Of a DNA stretch of 64,000 bases, positions 34,323 through 42,604 are shown in pieces; the first letter of the stretch is position 1, and each line of letters starts with the position of its first letter. The DNA is taken from NCBI GenBank assembly GCA_030681645.1, contig JAUXRX010000001.1, positions 62,001 to 126,000 on the forward strand, written 5' to 3'. The DNA is from Archangium sp. (GTDB taxonomy: Bacteria > Myxococcota > Myxococcia > Myxococcales > Myxococcaceae). The notes under the pieces are model-generated. The model was given only the letters and a program-made list of their open reading frames with translations. It was not told where the DNA came from and searched no databases. The position numbers and the translations under genes are program-made.

Positions 34323-34799
34323 GTGCCCATCACCGTCCTGGAAGAGCGTCCGGAGTACCGACTGGGGCACGCGGGCTCGGTCTACGTCACCGTGTGGTTC
34401 AGCGAGCTCTCGATGGTCGCGCTCGACGCGCTGGCGAGGCACCACGAGGTGCTCGCGAAGAAGTACGGGAAGATCACCCTCGTCTCCGTCGTGGTGGGCG
34501 CCACGCAGGCGCCCGGGCCAGAGCTGAGAGAGCGCCTCCGCACCGAGACCGTGGAGCTGGCGAAGACCCGGCGCGGGAACATCGTGGTGGTGCTGGCGAA
34601 GGGCCTGTCGGCCATCATCACCCGCAGCTTCCTGGCGGTGTTGAGCCTGCTCAGCAGCGAAACGATGAAGGTGCCCGCGACGCTCGAGGAGGCCGCCGAG
34701 CAGGCGCGCAAGCTCGAGGGCCAGGACGAAGAGACGAAGCACAACGCCACGCTCGGCGCCGACCTCGTCGCCTTCGCCGCCCTGCCGCGGCCGAAGTGA
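34323..34799 (+). CDS. Hypothetical protein
   Basis: 158 residues from a GTG at 34323. An alpha/beta pattern opens with MPITVLEERPEYRLGHAGSV, then a strand YGKITLVSVVVG, another NIVVVLAKG and a helical C-terminus with AAEQARKLEGQDEE. It has no signal peptide or membrane span. The fold might be STAS-like, but the motif evidence is weak. It is adjacent to the lipoprotein gene at 34818 (convergent, 18-base gap). Unknown function. Confidence 0.55.
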   Translation: MPITVLEERPEYRLGHAGSVYVTVWFSELSMVALDALARHHEVLAKKYGKITLVSVVVGATQAPGPELRERLRTETVELAKTRRGNIVVVLAKGLSAIITRSFLAVLSLLSSETMKVPATLEEAAEQARKLEGQDEETKHNATLGADLVAFAALPRPK

Positions 34800-34817
34800 C
34801 CGCTTCAGCCGGCGAGG

Positions 34818-36347
34818 TCACTGCAGCTCGAGGGTGAGCCCGCCGTGCACGAGCTGGGTCGGGTCGGCGTCCCCCGAGTGGGTCATCGGCGCGTCGCTCT
34901 GCCCCACCGCGAGCACGTGCGCGTCCCGCACGTCGAGCGACCACACCAGCGCGTGACGATCGAGACCCGCGACGTCGAGCGCGCGCACCAGCGGCGGCGC
35001 GTCGAGCGAATCGAACACGAGCAGTGGATCTGCCGAGCGGGAGAGGCTCATGCCGCCGCTCCAGCGGTTCCAGTTCGCGCCGCCGCCGGCGACCAGTCCT
35101 TCGCCGGTCCACTTCACGGTGACCAGGTGTTCGGCGCGGCCGAGATCGATGAACTGCTCGCGCACCACCGCGCCGCCCGTCAGCTCGAGCACCGCGAGGT
35201 AGCCGTCGTAGGGCGAGAGGGCCGTGCCGCTCGGCGGCTCGAAGTAGAACGGCGGCTCCCCGTCCGGCCCGCGTCGCACGGCGGTGCCGGCGACGGCGAG
35301 CTGATCGCCGCGCGCCGCGAAGTCGAAGATCACGAACTCCTCGAGGCCTTCGGGGGCGAGCACGCGGGTGCCGAGGCGGGCTCCGGTGGGCGAGAAGGTG
35401 GTGACCGCGAAGGGTTGATAGCGGTGGGGGGAACCGAGCGAGCCGAGCTGACGGCACCGCAGGTCACCGATCTCCGCGAAGACGTTCTGCAGCGAGCGGC
35501 AGCGCGCCAGGGCCAGCGTGCGGCCGATGAGCACGCTCCCGTCGGGGCGCACTGACACCAGCAGGCGGGTCGCTGCGTCGAGCCAGAGGAACTCGTCGAA
35601 CTGCCAGGCGATGGCGATGGGTGAGTGGCGGGCGTCGACCACGCGGGCCCACTGCTCGCCGTAGCCGCCGCCCGGAGCCCACTGCAACGCCACCACCGCC
35701 GAGATGAGGCCGCCGTCGTCAGGCGTCTCGACGCGCGAGAGCAAGCCGAGCACGAGGTCTTCCCCGCGCGCCTCGAGCCGCAGCCACGGCAGCCAGCCCG
35801 TCACCACCGAGCCATCCTGAACGCCCTTCATGCGGAAGGGCGCCGCCTGGTCCCCGGCCGGAATCGTGGCGGGGCGGGCGAGCACCTGGCGGTGGAGCTC
35901 ACGGCCGTCCGGGTCGAGGCGAATGAGCTCGAACGCGTCGCGCGGGTGGTCGAGGCGCTCCAGGCCGAGCGAGATGTCACCCGAGGGGTGCACGGTGAAG
36001 TCGGTGAGGCGCTCGTTGGCCGCCTCGGCGCGTGACCACCGCTCGCCGTTCGCGTCGGTGCAGCGCAGGCGCCGCGAGACGCTCCCGTCGGGGTGACGCG
36101 TGATGGTGAACGTGAGCGTACGGTCGCCGGCGCGCAGCACCTTGAAGCCCGCCTCGCTGCTGCGCGGGGTGAGCGTCGAGGTGAAGCGTCCGGAGGTGAA
36201 GGTGTGCTCGAGCGCCGGGCCGCCGGCGTCGGGTGACCCGGCGTCTGGAATTCCCGCGTCGATTTCTTCGGCAATTCCGGCATCGGGGGTCGAGGGGAGC
36301 GCGCCACAGCCGAGCGCGAAGACCAGGAGTGAAGTGAAGGCTCGCAT
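34818..36347 (-). CDS. Secreted lipoprotein, unknown family
   Basis: 509 residues. The leader ends LGC (lipobox, Cys14). A DAG linker (DAGIPDAGSPDAGG) is followed by a large strand-rich domain with RLDPDGRELHRQVLARP, LRLEARGEDLVLGLLS, and many DG and GL turn motifs, consistent with a propeller or repeat fold. A palindrome, GGTTTGCAAACC, lies 9-20 bases upstream of the ATG and may regulate it. Function unknown. Confidence 0.75.
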   Translation of the reverse strand: MRAFTSLLVFALGCGALPSTPDAGIAEEIDAGIPDAGSPDAGGPALEHTFTSGRFTSTLTPRSSEAGFKVLRAGDRTLTFTITRHPDGSVSRRLRCTDANGERWSRAEAANERLTDFTVHPSGDISLGLERLDHPRDAFELIRLDPDGRELHRQVLARPATIPAGDQAAPFRMKGVQDGSVVTGWLPWLRLEARGEDLVLGLLSRVETPDDGGLISAVVALQWAPGGGYGEQWARVVDARHSPIAIAWQFDEFLWLDAATRLLVSVRPDGSVLIGRTLALARCRSLQNVFAEIGDLRCRQLGSLGSPHRYQPFAVTTFSPTGARLGTRVLAPEGLEEFVIFDFAARGDQLAVAGTAVRRGPDGEPPFYFEPPSGTALSPYDGYLAVLELTGGAVVREQFIDLGRAEHLVTVKWTGEGLVAGGGANWNRWSGGMSLSRSADPLLVFDSLDAPPLVRALDVAGLDRHALVWSLDVRDAHVLAVGQSDAPMTHSGDADPTQLVHGGLTLELQ

Positions 36348-36355
36348 GCGTGCCC

Positions 36356-36367
36356 GGTTTGCAAACC
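36356..36367. promoter_or_regulatory. 12-base perfect palindrome upstream of lipoprotein gene
   Basis: GGTTTGCAAACC sits just upstream of the ATG of the minus-strand lipoprotein at 36347, with flanking CCC and GGG extending the symmetry. It is too close to the start for a typical promoter element, so it may overlap the 5' UTR. Candidate operator or RNA hairpin. Confidence 0.35.
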
Positions 36368-36535
36368 GCGGGCACAGGGTGCCGAGTGAGAATTCGCGGA
36401 ATTGTCAGCGCGGGGCGCGACGGTTCTGACGGGTCATCCCTCGGGAAAGTGAGGACCTCCCCGACCGTTCAGGAAACGCCGTACGCCGAGGTACCCAGGA
36501 ATTCGCGCCAGGTCAGTCCTTCAGGGAGCTTCAGG

Positions 36536-36552
36536 TTTGCCCTCTCCCCGAC
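36536..36552. repeat. Partial family B repeat
   Basis: TTTGCCCTCTCCCCGAC only, identical to the outer edge of the copy at 29294; the second arm is missing. It lies between the BtuF-like stop and the lipoprotein start, and looks like a truncated element. Confidence 0.6.
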
Positions 36553-36559
36553 AGGGTGC

Positions 36560-37354
36560 TCAGCGGACCAGCTCGCACAACGAGGGCAGGGCTTTCGCCA
36601 GCGCCGGCCCCGGGTGGAGCAGCGCCTTCGTCGGCACCGTCACCCACTTCGCCTTCTTCATCGCGCCCAGCTTCTCCACCGCGTCGCGGCCTTCCTTCAC
36701 GTCGGCCGCGTCGATGACCACGTCGGGCGCGAGCATCACCGCCTTCTCCAGCGAGAACGTGGGGTAGGCGGTCGGCGCCTTCTCGGCCGCGTTCTTCGCC
36801 CCGCAGTCCTCGAGCAGCTCGTGCGCGAAGCTGCCCGGTCCCGCCACCACCAGCGGCGCGAAGCCCACCACGAAGAGCACCAGCTTCGGCTTCGCCACCG
36901 TCACGTTGCGCTCCTTGAGCCTCGCCGCCGCGAGCTCACCCACCAGCGTCTTCGCCTGCGCGTCGCGCCCCAGCACCCGGCCCAGCTCGGTCATCGCGGT
37001 GGCCACGTCGTCCACCGTGGTGAGCGGCAGCGCCAGCACGGAGATGCCCAGGCGCGCGAGGGTCTCCACCGCCTTCTGGTTCCCCGGCGACTTCGCCACC
37101 ACCACCAACTGCGGCTTGAGCGCGATGATGGTCTCCACCGAGAGGTCGTTGAAGCCACCCGCCTTCGGCAGCTTCGCCACCTCGGGGAAGTCGCAGAAGC
37201 GCGAGACCCCGATGAGCGCGTCCCTGCCCCCCAGCGCCAGCACCGTCTCGGTGAGGCTCGGCGCGAGCGAGATGACCCGCTTCGCCGGCACCGGTGGCGG
37301 CGGCCCCAGCCACTGCGCCGGCGAGGCCGCCAGGATGACGAGGAGGACGCTCAC
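36560..37354 (-). CDS. BtuF-like cobalamin ABC substrate-binding protein
   Basis: 264 residues from a GTG at 37354. The stop of the gene before it overlaps this start by 4 bases (GTGA), so translation is coupled. It has a leader (VSVLLVILAASPA) and the periplasmic-binding pattern of BtuF/FepB-type proteins: ISLAPSLTETVLALGG, SVETIIALKPQLVVV, LGISVLALPLTTVDDV and a C-terminal HPGPALAKALP. Its place as third gene after a cobalamin riboswitch supports vitamin B12 as ligand. No BtuC or BtuD gene is present in the window. Confidence 0.85.
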   Translation of the reverse strand: MSVLLVILAASPAQWLGPPPPVPAKRVISLAPSLTETVLALGGRDALIGVSRFCDFPEVAKLPKAGGFNDLSVETIIALKPQLVVVAKSPGNQKAVETLARLGISVLALPLTTVDDVATAMTELGRVLGRDAQAKTLVGELAAARLKERNVTVAKPKLVLFVVGFAPLVVAGPGSFAHELLEDCGAKNAAEKAPTAYPTFSLEKAVMLAPDVVIDAADVKEGRDAVEKLGAMKKAKWVTVPTKALLHPGPALAKALPSLCELVR

Positions 37355-38958
37355 CGCGAGACGATGTCCGCCACGTTGGCCACGCCCGTGGTCATGCTCA
37401 CCGGGCACACGTTGAGGGCCGCCGTTCCACCGCGCACCTCGCGAACGCCCGCGTCAGTGACCTCGAGCACCACCACCCGGCCGCCGTTCTGATCAGACAG
37501 CAGCACCTGCTGGCCCGACACCGCGAAGCGGCCCGGCATCATCGGCATGCACGCCCCGGCGTCGACGCCGCACGAGCCCGACGAGCTCCAGGCCGCGCCG
37601 AGCCGCGCGTCGAGCGCGTCGAGCACCACCACGCCCGCCGCCGTCACCGACTCCACCGAGAAGGTGGGCGAGTAGGTGATGAGCCCTCCGCAGGACACCA
37701 CGAGCGAGTCGCCCACCGCGCCCAGCCACTGCGGGTTGAGGCAGTCCGAAGCGCCGAGGTCGATGACCGTCACCGCGTCGGTGGTGGGGTCGACGCGCGC
37801 GACCAGGCCCGGGCCCTCGGGCGCGTAGGTGTCGGGGTTCAAGTTGTTGAGCGCGACGTAGAGCGCGCCGCCCTTCGCGATGACCGCCCACGGGCGCGCC
37901 ACCGGGGCGCCGCCGTCGAACGCCTTGAGGTCGAGGTTCTTGAACGAAGCGCGGCCCGCCAGCGTGGGGGCGGCGGGGTCGGTGATGTCGAGCTTGAGCA
38001 GCTCCTGGCCGGCGTCGGCCGCGTCGGCGCCGTAGCCCCCGTAGGTCGGCACGAAGAGCTTCGCGCCGAGCTTCGCCACGCCCTGCGGGAACGAGTTCAT
38101 GCCGAGCGCGATCTCGGCCACCGTGCCGAGCGTGAGCGTGCCCTCGACCCCGGCATCGAGGCGGATGATTCCCGCGTCGGTCCCTTCGCGCAGCACCGTC
38201 AGGGTGCCCGAGCCCGCGTTGACCACGTAGACGAAGGGACGGTCCACCAGCACCTGGTTGGGCACCGCGCCCGTGGTGGAGGCGAGCGCGCCGAGCGCGT
38301 ACGCGCCGGTGACGGTGGGCGAGGCCGTGTAGAGGCGGCGATCCGTACCGTCGGCGGCGAGCAGCGTGGTGCCGAGGCGGGCGAGCGCCGCGGGGTTGCT
38401 GCCCACGTCGGACAGCGGGCCCTTCACGCCGGTGGTGGGGTCGAAGCCGACGAGCTGGCCGCTCCAGTAGCAGGCGGCGACCGCCTCGTAGTCGCAGACA
38501 CCGCCCTTGCACTGCTGGCCCTGCGCGCAGACCACGTCACACCCGCCGCAGTGGCTCTCGTCGGTGAACGAGTCGACGCACGAGGCGAGGCAGCGGAGCA
38601 GGCCGGGGCTGCAGCTCGTCTTGCACAGGCCCTTGCCCGCGTCGGCCTCGAACTCGCAGACCTGGCCGGTCGCGCACGCCGCGCCGCACGAGCCGCAGTT
38701 CTTCGAGTCGAAGTCGGTGTTGGCGCAGGTGCCGTCGGGGCAGAGCGCCGAGCCGGGCCGGCATTCGCAGGTGCCGCTGTTGCAGTCCTGCTGCGCGCCG
38801 CAGGCCGTGCCGCAGCTGCCGCAGTGCCGGCGGTCGGAGTTCGGGTCGATGCAGCCGGTGCCGCAGGGCAGCGTGCCGGGCTTGCACACCACGCCGGTGG
38901 GCGGGCACGCGGTGAGGAGCGTGAGAGCGGCGAGGGAGATGAGGGTGAGCTGCTTCAT
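37351..38958 (-). CDS. Beta-propeller-like lipoprotein of the B12 operon (BtuG-analogue candidate)
   Basis: 535 residues. RBS AAGGA lies upstream of the ATG at 38958. The leader ends LLTAC (lipobox). Residues 20-165 are Cys-rich (repeated CGSCG.AC motifs: HCGSCGTACG, NCGSCGAACA). From about 170 the chain is a set of short repeats with PTTGVKGPLSDV, AVPNQVLVDRPFVYVV, GGALYVALNNLNP, which read as YVTN/YncE-like blades. It lies between the TonB receptor and the BtuF-like gene under the riboswitch. In Bacteroidetes the surface lipoprotein BtuG is a seven-bladed propeller that captures B12 for BtuB, so a similar role is inferred. Confidence 0.72.
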   Translation of the reverse strand: MKQLTLISLAALTLLTACPPTGVVCKPGTLPCGTGCIDPNSDRRHCGSCGTACGAQQDCNSGTCECRPGSALCPDGTCANTDFDSKNCGSCGAACATGQVCEFEADAGKGLCKTSCSPGLLRCLASCVDSFTDESHCGGCDVVCAQGQQCKGGVCDYEAVAACYWSGQLVGFDPTTGVKGPLSDVGSNPAALARLGTTLLAADGTDRRLYTASPTVTGAYALGALASTTGAVPNQVLVDRPFVYVVNAGSGTLTVLREGTDAGIIRLDAGVEGTLTLGTVAEIALGMNSFPQGVAKLGAKLFVPTYGGYGADAADAGQELLKLDITDPAAPTLAGRASFKNLDLKAFDGGAPVARPWAVIAKGGALYVALNNLNPDTYAPEGPGLVARVDPTTDAVTVIDLGASDCLNPQWLGAVGDSLVVSCGGLITYSPTFSVESVTAAGVVVLDALDARLGAAWSSSGSCGVDAGACMPMMPGRFAVSGQQVLLSDQNGGRVVVLEVTDAGVREVRGGTAALNVCPVSMTTGVANVADIVSR

Positions 38959-38984
38959 GTGGAGTGTTCCTTGATGAGGAGAAG

Positions 38985-40988
38985 TCATGGACCGTTCATC
39001 CCGAGCGGAGTCGAGGGACCGAGCGCGAGTGGAGAGTCAGTGCCCCCTCGACTGCGCTCGGGGTGAACGGATTGCGATTGCGATACTTCGGCTCTGGGAG
39101 CGTCCCACGCGATGCCGACGGTCACGTAGAGCGCGCGGGGCGGGAGCGGATAGCCGTCGAGGTCCTGCGTCTGCACGTCGAGCAGGTTCTTGAGCTCGAC
39201 GCTCACCGTCACCAGCGGCGCCTTGAACGGCCGCGCCGTGAGGCCCACGTTCACGAACGCCCGCGCGGGCAGAGACAGGGTCTCGGTGCGGTTGGTGAAC
39301 TGCGCCGACTGGAAGAGCACCTCGGCGCGGCCCTTGAGCCAGTCCGGTCCACCCGAGACGCGCGCGTGCAGGCGGTGCGCGGGGCGGAAGGGCAACGACT
39401 TCAGGTAGTAGCGCGGGTCGTCCTTCTGGTTCTGCGTGTCGAGGAAGGTGTAGCTGGCGACCGCCTCGAGCCAGCGCCACGGGGTGACGGCCGCTTCCAC
39501 CTCGAGCCCCGCCACGCGCGCCGCCTGGAAGTTGTACGGGCGCGCGAGGTTGGGCGGGTAGTACTCGTAGCTGATCAGGTCTTCGTACAGCGAGAGGAAG
39601 CCGGTCGCGCTCACCCGCGCCTGCTCGTTCTTCCACGCCGCGCCCACGTCGCCGGTGAGCGCGCGCTCGGGCCGCAGCTCGGGGTTGGGCAGCATGGTGC
39701 CCTGCATCACGTAGAGCTCGGTGAAGGCGGGCGGCCGGCTCGCCTGGCCCGCGTTCGCGCGCACCGAGAACCCGCGGGGCAGCTCGGCCACCGCGCCCAC
39801 CTTGGGAGAGAACACCACGAAGCGGCCCGCCACGTCGACGCGCGCGCTGCCGTTGAGAGCGAAGGCGCCGTCGAAGAAGAGCACCTCGTCACCGAGCATC
39901 GCGGCGAAGCGGCCCCACGAGGGGTTCACCCCGCCCGGCGCTGCCAGCCAGTCGCCCCCCGCCGACAGGAGCGCGGTGACCCCGTGCCGCCCCGCGAAGA
40001 GCCGCGAGTAGACGGCCTCGACGCCGAGCGAGCGCTCCTGCTGGTGGTAGGTGCCCGCGCCGAAGAACGTGCCGCGCAGCGTGGTGTCGTCGAGGCGCCC
40101 CCACGCCAGGGTGGACAGGGTGCCGCCGGCCTCGAAGGTGGTGCCGCTGCGCACCGAGAGCGTGCCGCGCGCAGTGCCCTGGGTCGCCGTGGCCGACGGG
40201 TTCTGCACCGGGCCCGCGAGCCCGCGCGCCTCGAAGCTGCCTTCGCCCAGAAAGTCGAGCTGCGTGGTTCCGACGCGGCGGCGGTAGCGGAGCAGGCCTC
40301 CGCCCTGGAGCGCGCCGTTGTTGTTGCGGGTGAGGGTGGTGAGCTCGTTGCCGGGAAGCGAGGGCAGCGCGTCGTAGCGGAAGTCGTAGGTGCCTTCGCT
40401 GCGCAGGCCGTGGAGCAGGATGAGGCCGTCACCGCCCAGCAGCTTTGTGGCGCCGCCCGCGGAGAGCTGGGTGGTGACGAAGCTGCCCTGGGTGACGTCG
40501 GCGAAGAGGCGCGAGGTGCCGTCGGGAGTGCGGGTGACGAGGTTCACCACGCCGCCCATCGCACCCGGGCCGTAGCGGGCCGAGCCGCCGCCGCGGAGCA
40601 CCTCGATGCGCTCGAGCGCCGAGGTGGGAATGCGCGACAGGTCCATCGCGGCGCCGGGGCCGGAGAGGGGCACGCCGTCGAGCAGCACCAATACCGCGTT
40701 GGGCGCAGCGCCCCGCAGCGAGAGCGTCTTGCGCTGGCCCGCTCCGCCGGAGTCCTGCACCACCGCGCCGGCCGTGGTGGCGAGCAGCTCAGACGCGTCT
40801 TTCGCCTCGGCGCGCGCTTCCTTCGCGTCGCGCACGGTGAGGGTGGCTGAAGGGTCTCTCACCACGGGCGAGCTGGGCAGCGGCTCGGCCTGGGCGGCGG
40901 GCAAGGCGACGTCCACGGGAGGGAGCTCGAGCAAGCCTCCGTCAGCAGGACCCAGCGCCAATGAGAGACACACGACAGACGTGAGCAC
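38985..40988 (-). CDS. TonB-dependent outer-membrane receptor (BtuB-like)
   Basis: 667 residues from a GTG at 40988, with SD GAGGG 6 bases upstream. A short leader is followed by a TonB-receptor plug: LSLRGAAPNAVLVLLDGVPL, IEVLRGGGSARYGPGAMGG, VNLVTRTPDG. The beta-barrel follows to KNLLDVQTQDLDGYPLPPR and YVTVGIAW. The riboswitch upstream and the BtuF-like gene downstream make cobalamin the likely ligand. The last 30 or so residues after the terminal Trp are a family-A repeat read-through and probably are not part of the barrel. Confidence 0.88.
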   Translation of the reverse strand: MLTSVVCLSLALGPADGGLLELPPVDVALPAAQAEPLPSSPVVRDPSATLTVRDAKEARAEAKDASELLATTAGAVVQDSGGAGQRKTLSLRGAAPNAVLVLLDGVPLSGPGAAMDLSRIPTSALERIEVLRGGGSARYGPGAMGGVVNLVTRTPDGTSRLFADVTQGSFVTTQLSAGGATKLLGGDGLILLHGLRSEGTYDFRYDALPSLPGNELTTLTRNNNGALQGGGLLRYRRRVGTTQLDFLGEGSFEARGLAGPVQNPSATATQGTARGTLSVRSGTTFEAGGTLSTLAWGRLDDTTLRGTFFGAGTYHQQERSLGVEAVYSRLFAGRHGVTALLSAGGDWLAAPGGVNPSWGRFAAMLGDEVLFFDGAFALNGSARVDVAGRFVVFSPKVGAVAELPRGFSVRANAGQASRPPAFTELYVMQGTMLPNPELRPERALTGDVGAAWKNEQARVSATGFLSLYEDLISYEYYPPNLARPYNFQAARVAGLEVEAAVTPWRWLEAVASYTFLDTQNQKDDPRYYLKSLPFRPAHRLHARVSGGPDWLKGRAEVLFQSAQFTNRTETLSLPARAFVNVGLTARPFKAPLVTVSVELKNLLDVQTQDLDGYPLPPRALYVTVGIAWDAPRAEVSQSQSVHPERSRGGTDSPLALGPSTPLGMNGP
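38992..39070. repeat. Family A repeat pair
   Basis: CCGTTCATCCCGAGCGGAG and a facing CCCTCGACTGCGCTCGGGG. It is read in frame as the C-terminal 25-30 residues of the TonB receptor, whose own stop lies at 38985. The pair could form a hairpin just before the stop codon. Confidence 0.85.
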
Positions 40989-40994
40989 GTCAGG

Positions 40995-41145
40995 CCCTCG
41001 TCTCTCTTTTCGCGAAGAGAGAGGACATCCAGAGCTGTCGCTCTGCACCGACAGGCAGGTCTCTGGCTCCCGGTCTCCGCGTACCTTCTACGAGGAGGGT
41101 CCGGTCACAGTGGCGCGACCGCGCTGGAATCTCACCAGCTTCCCT
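40995..41145 (-). promoter_or_regulatory. Cobalamin riboswitch
   Basis: Read on the minus strand: GGGAAGCTGGTGAGATTCC at 41144 downwards, the B12 box GCCACTGTGACCGG at 41114-41101, and GAGCCAGAGACCTGCCTGTC near 41069-41050. These match the conserved core of the AdoCbl riboswitch class. An 8-bp hairpin (TCTCTCTT / AAGAGAGA, 41001-41022) then leads straight into the SD GAGGG (40999-40995) of the receptor start at 40988, which fits translational control by SD sequestration. Confidence 0.92.
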
Positions 41146-41243
41146 TATGTGTGATGGCCCCCAACGGGCCACCTGTCGACGCGCCGCTTCTACGCCCTTT
41201 CATGGGTGCGTCAACCCGGACCAGTCGGGTAATTGGCGCCCCG

Positions 41244-42443
41244 ATGGGATTCCTCGACCTGTTCAGGAAGCCGCCCGAAGGAAAGCGACGCCGGGTGCTC
41301 GCTGACATCCGCCGAGGGGGCGACGAAACGCAGCTCTGGTTCCGTGGTGAGCGGCTCTCGCTCGAGGCGCTCGCCCCTGGCGAACGGGCCTCCTTGTCGC
41401 GGTGGCCGACCACCATCGTGATCGAGGCCGACCTGGAGGCGCGTGCTGGGACGTGGGTGGTGATGTCCCTGGGGGAGACGCGCGCCCACCCGCGCACCGC
41501 CGCCCTGCGGGCCGTGGCAGACCTGCGCTTCTCCCACGCGCTGGCCTCGCTCGAGGAGCTGGGAGATGCGGTCGAAGTGGATCCCGAGCTGCTCGTCGCG
41601 CGGCTCCACGTGTACGCGCGCACCGCCCGGAACGACGAAGCCGAGGCCGACTTCTCGAAGCTCCTCGCGCACCCTGGGCTCACGCTCGAGGCCGCGCGGC
41701 TGGCCTATGAGTCCCTGTGGTCCGCGGAGCTGCACGAGCGCTGTGGCGCGGCCATGGCCGGGTTCGCCGAACAGACCGACAAGACGGACCGCGTGGGCGG
41801 AGCGATCTTCACGCTGCTCCTCGGGACGCTTCCGCGAGCGCACTGGGGCTCCCGCCTTCCCCTGCTGGCGATGGAGGAGCAGCTGGCAGACCGCGACCCG
41901 GATCTCGAAACCGCAGAGACCTTCCTCGCTGCGGTGAAGGGCACGGCGCCCGACACCGTGGTGGCCGCGGCGACCGAGCAGATCGCCCGGGCACGCAAGG
42001 CGCAGCTGGCGAAGGAAGTGAAGGCGGCCAGGGCGCTCCTCGCAGCCCGGCCGGACTTCGACGCAGTCGAGCAGTCCTTCAACGTGAAGCTCCCCTCGGC
42101 GCTCCGCAGCGCCTGGGAAGCGCACTACGAGGGCCGCACGGTGGGGTTCGGGTTCATCGCGGTGAAGAAGGACAAGCTCGACAAGCTCGCAGACCTCGCG
42201 AGGAAGCTCGAGCGCGCACTCGAGCCTGGGGAGCGCCACCCCGTCTCGGGGCGGCCCCATCAGTTGCTCCCCTTCGGTGAGGGCGAGCACGAGGGCGACT
42301 ACTTCGCGCTCGATCTCTCGCAGCCCGCTGACGCCGGAGACTTCGCGGTGCGGGGCATCTTCAACCGTGGCACCGGAGGCGGGGTGCTGGCGTACGCCTC
42401 ATCGGTGGCGTGGCTGGCGGCCAACGGAATGCCCAGGTACTGA
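41244..42443 (+). CDS. SUKH (SMI1/KNR4)-like protein
   Basis: 399 residues from the ATG at 41244; ATGs upstream at 41203 and GTG at 41151 are possible. The first half is a helical, TPR-like region (VARLHVYARTARNDEAEADFSKLL). The C-terminal third has the SUKH pattern: FNVKLPSALRSAWEAHYEG, HQLLPFGEGEHEGDYFALDLS and YASSVAWLA at the end. SUKH domains often serve as immunity proteins in bacterial toxin systems; here no toxin partner is visible. Cytosolic. Function unknown. Confidence 0.65.
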   Translation: MGFLDLFRKPPEGKRRRVLADIRRGGDETQLWFRGERLSLEALAPGERASLSRWPTTIVIEADLEARAGTWVVMSLGETRAHPRTAALRAVADLRFSHALASLEELGDAVEVDPELLVARLHVYARTARNDEAEADFSKLLAHPGLTLEAARLAYESLWSAELHERCGAAMAGFAEQTDKTDRVGGAIFTLLLGTLPRAHWGSRLPLLAMEEQLADRDPDLETAETFLAAVKGTAPDTVVAAATEQIARARKAQLAKEVKAARALLAARPDFDAVEQSFNVKLPSALRSAWEAHYEGRTVGFGFIAVKKDKLDKLADLARKLERALEPGERHPVSGRPHQLLPFGEGEHEGDYFALDLSQPADAGDFAVRGIFNRGTGGGVLAYASSVAWLAANGMPRY

Positions 42444-42475
42444 TTGAGTCTCCGCGGTGAGGGCGACTTCACCTC

Positions 42476-42604
42476 CTCATCGGGCACGCCGCTGCTGTCG
42501 GGGTGCCGGGCGCGACCGAAGGGCGGCTTCACCTGCTCAGCAGAATGAGCTCGGTCTCATCGGGTACGCCGCTGTCGGGGTGCCGGGCGCGACCCAAAGG
42601 GTGG
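42476..42604. repeat. Direct repeat at the end of the GDPD gene
   Basis: Copy A at 42476-42526 begins CTCATCGGGCACGCCGCTGC. Copy B at 42556-42604 begins CTCATCGGGTACGCCGCTG. Copies differ by a 3-base indel and a few substitutions and are spaced 80 bases. Copy B lies in the C-terminus of the gene at 42529; copy A is downstream of its stop. Probably a local duplication of the gene's 3' end. Confidence 0.8.
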
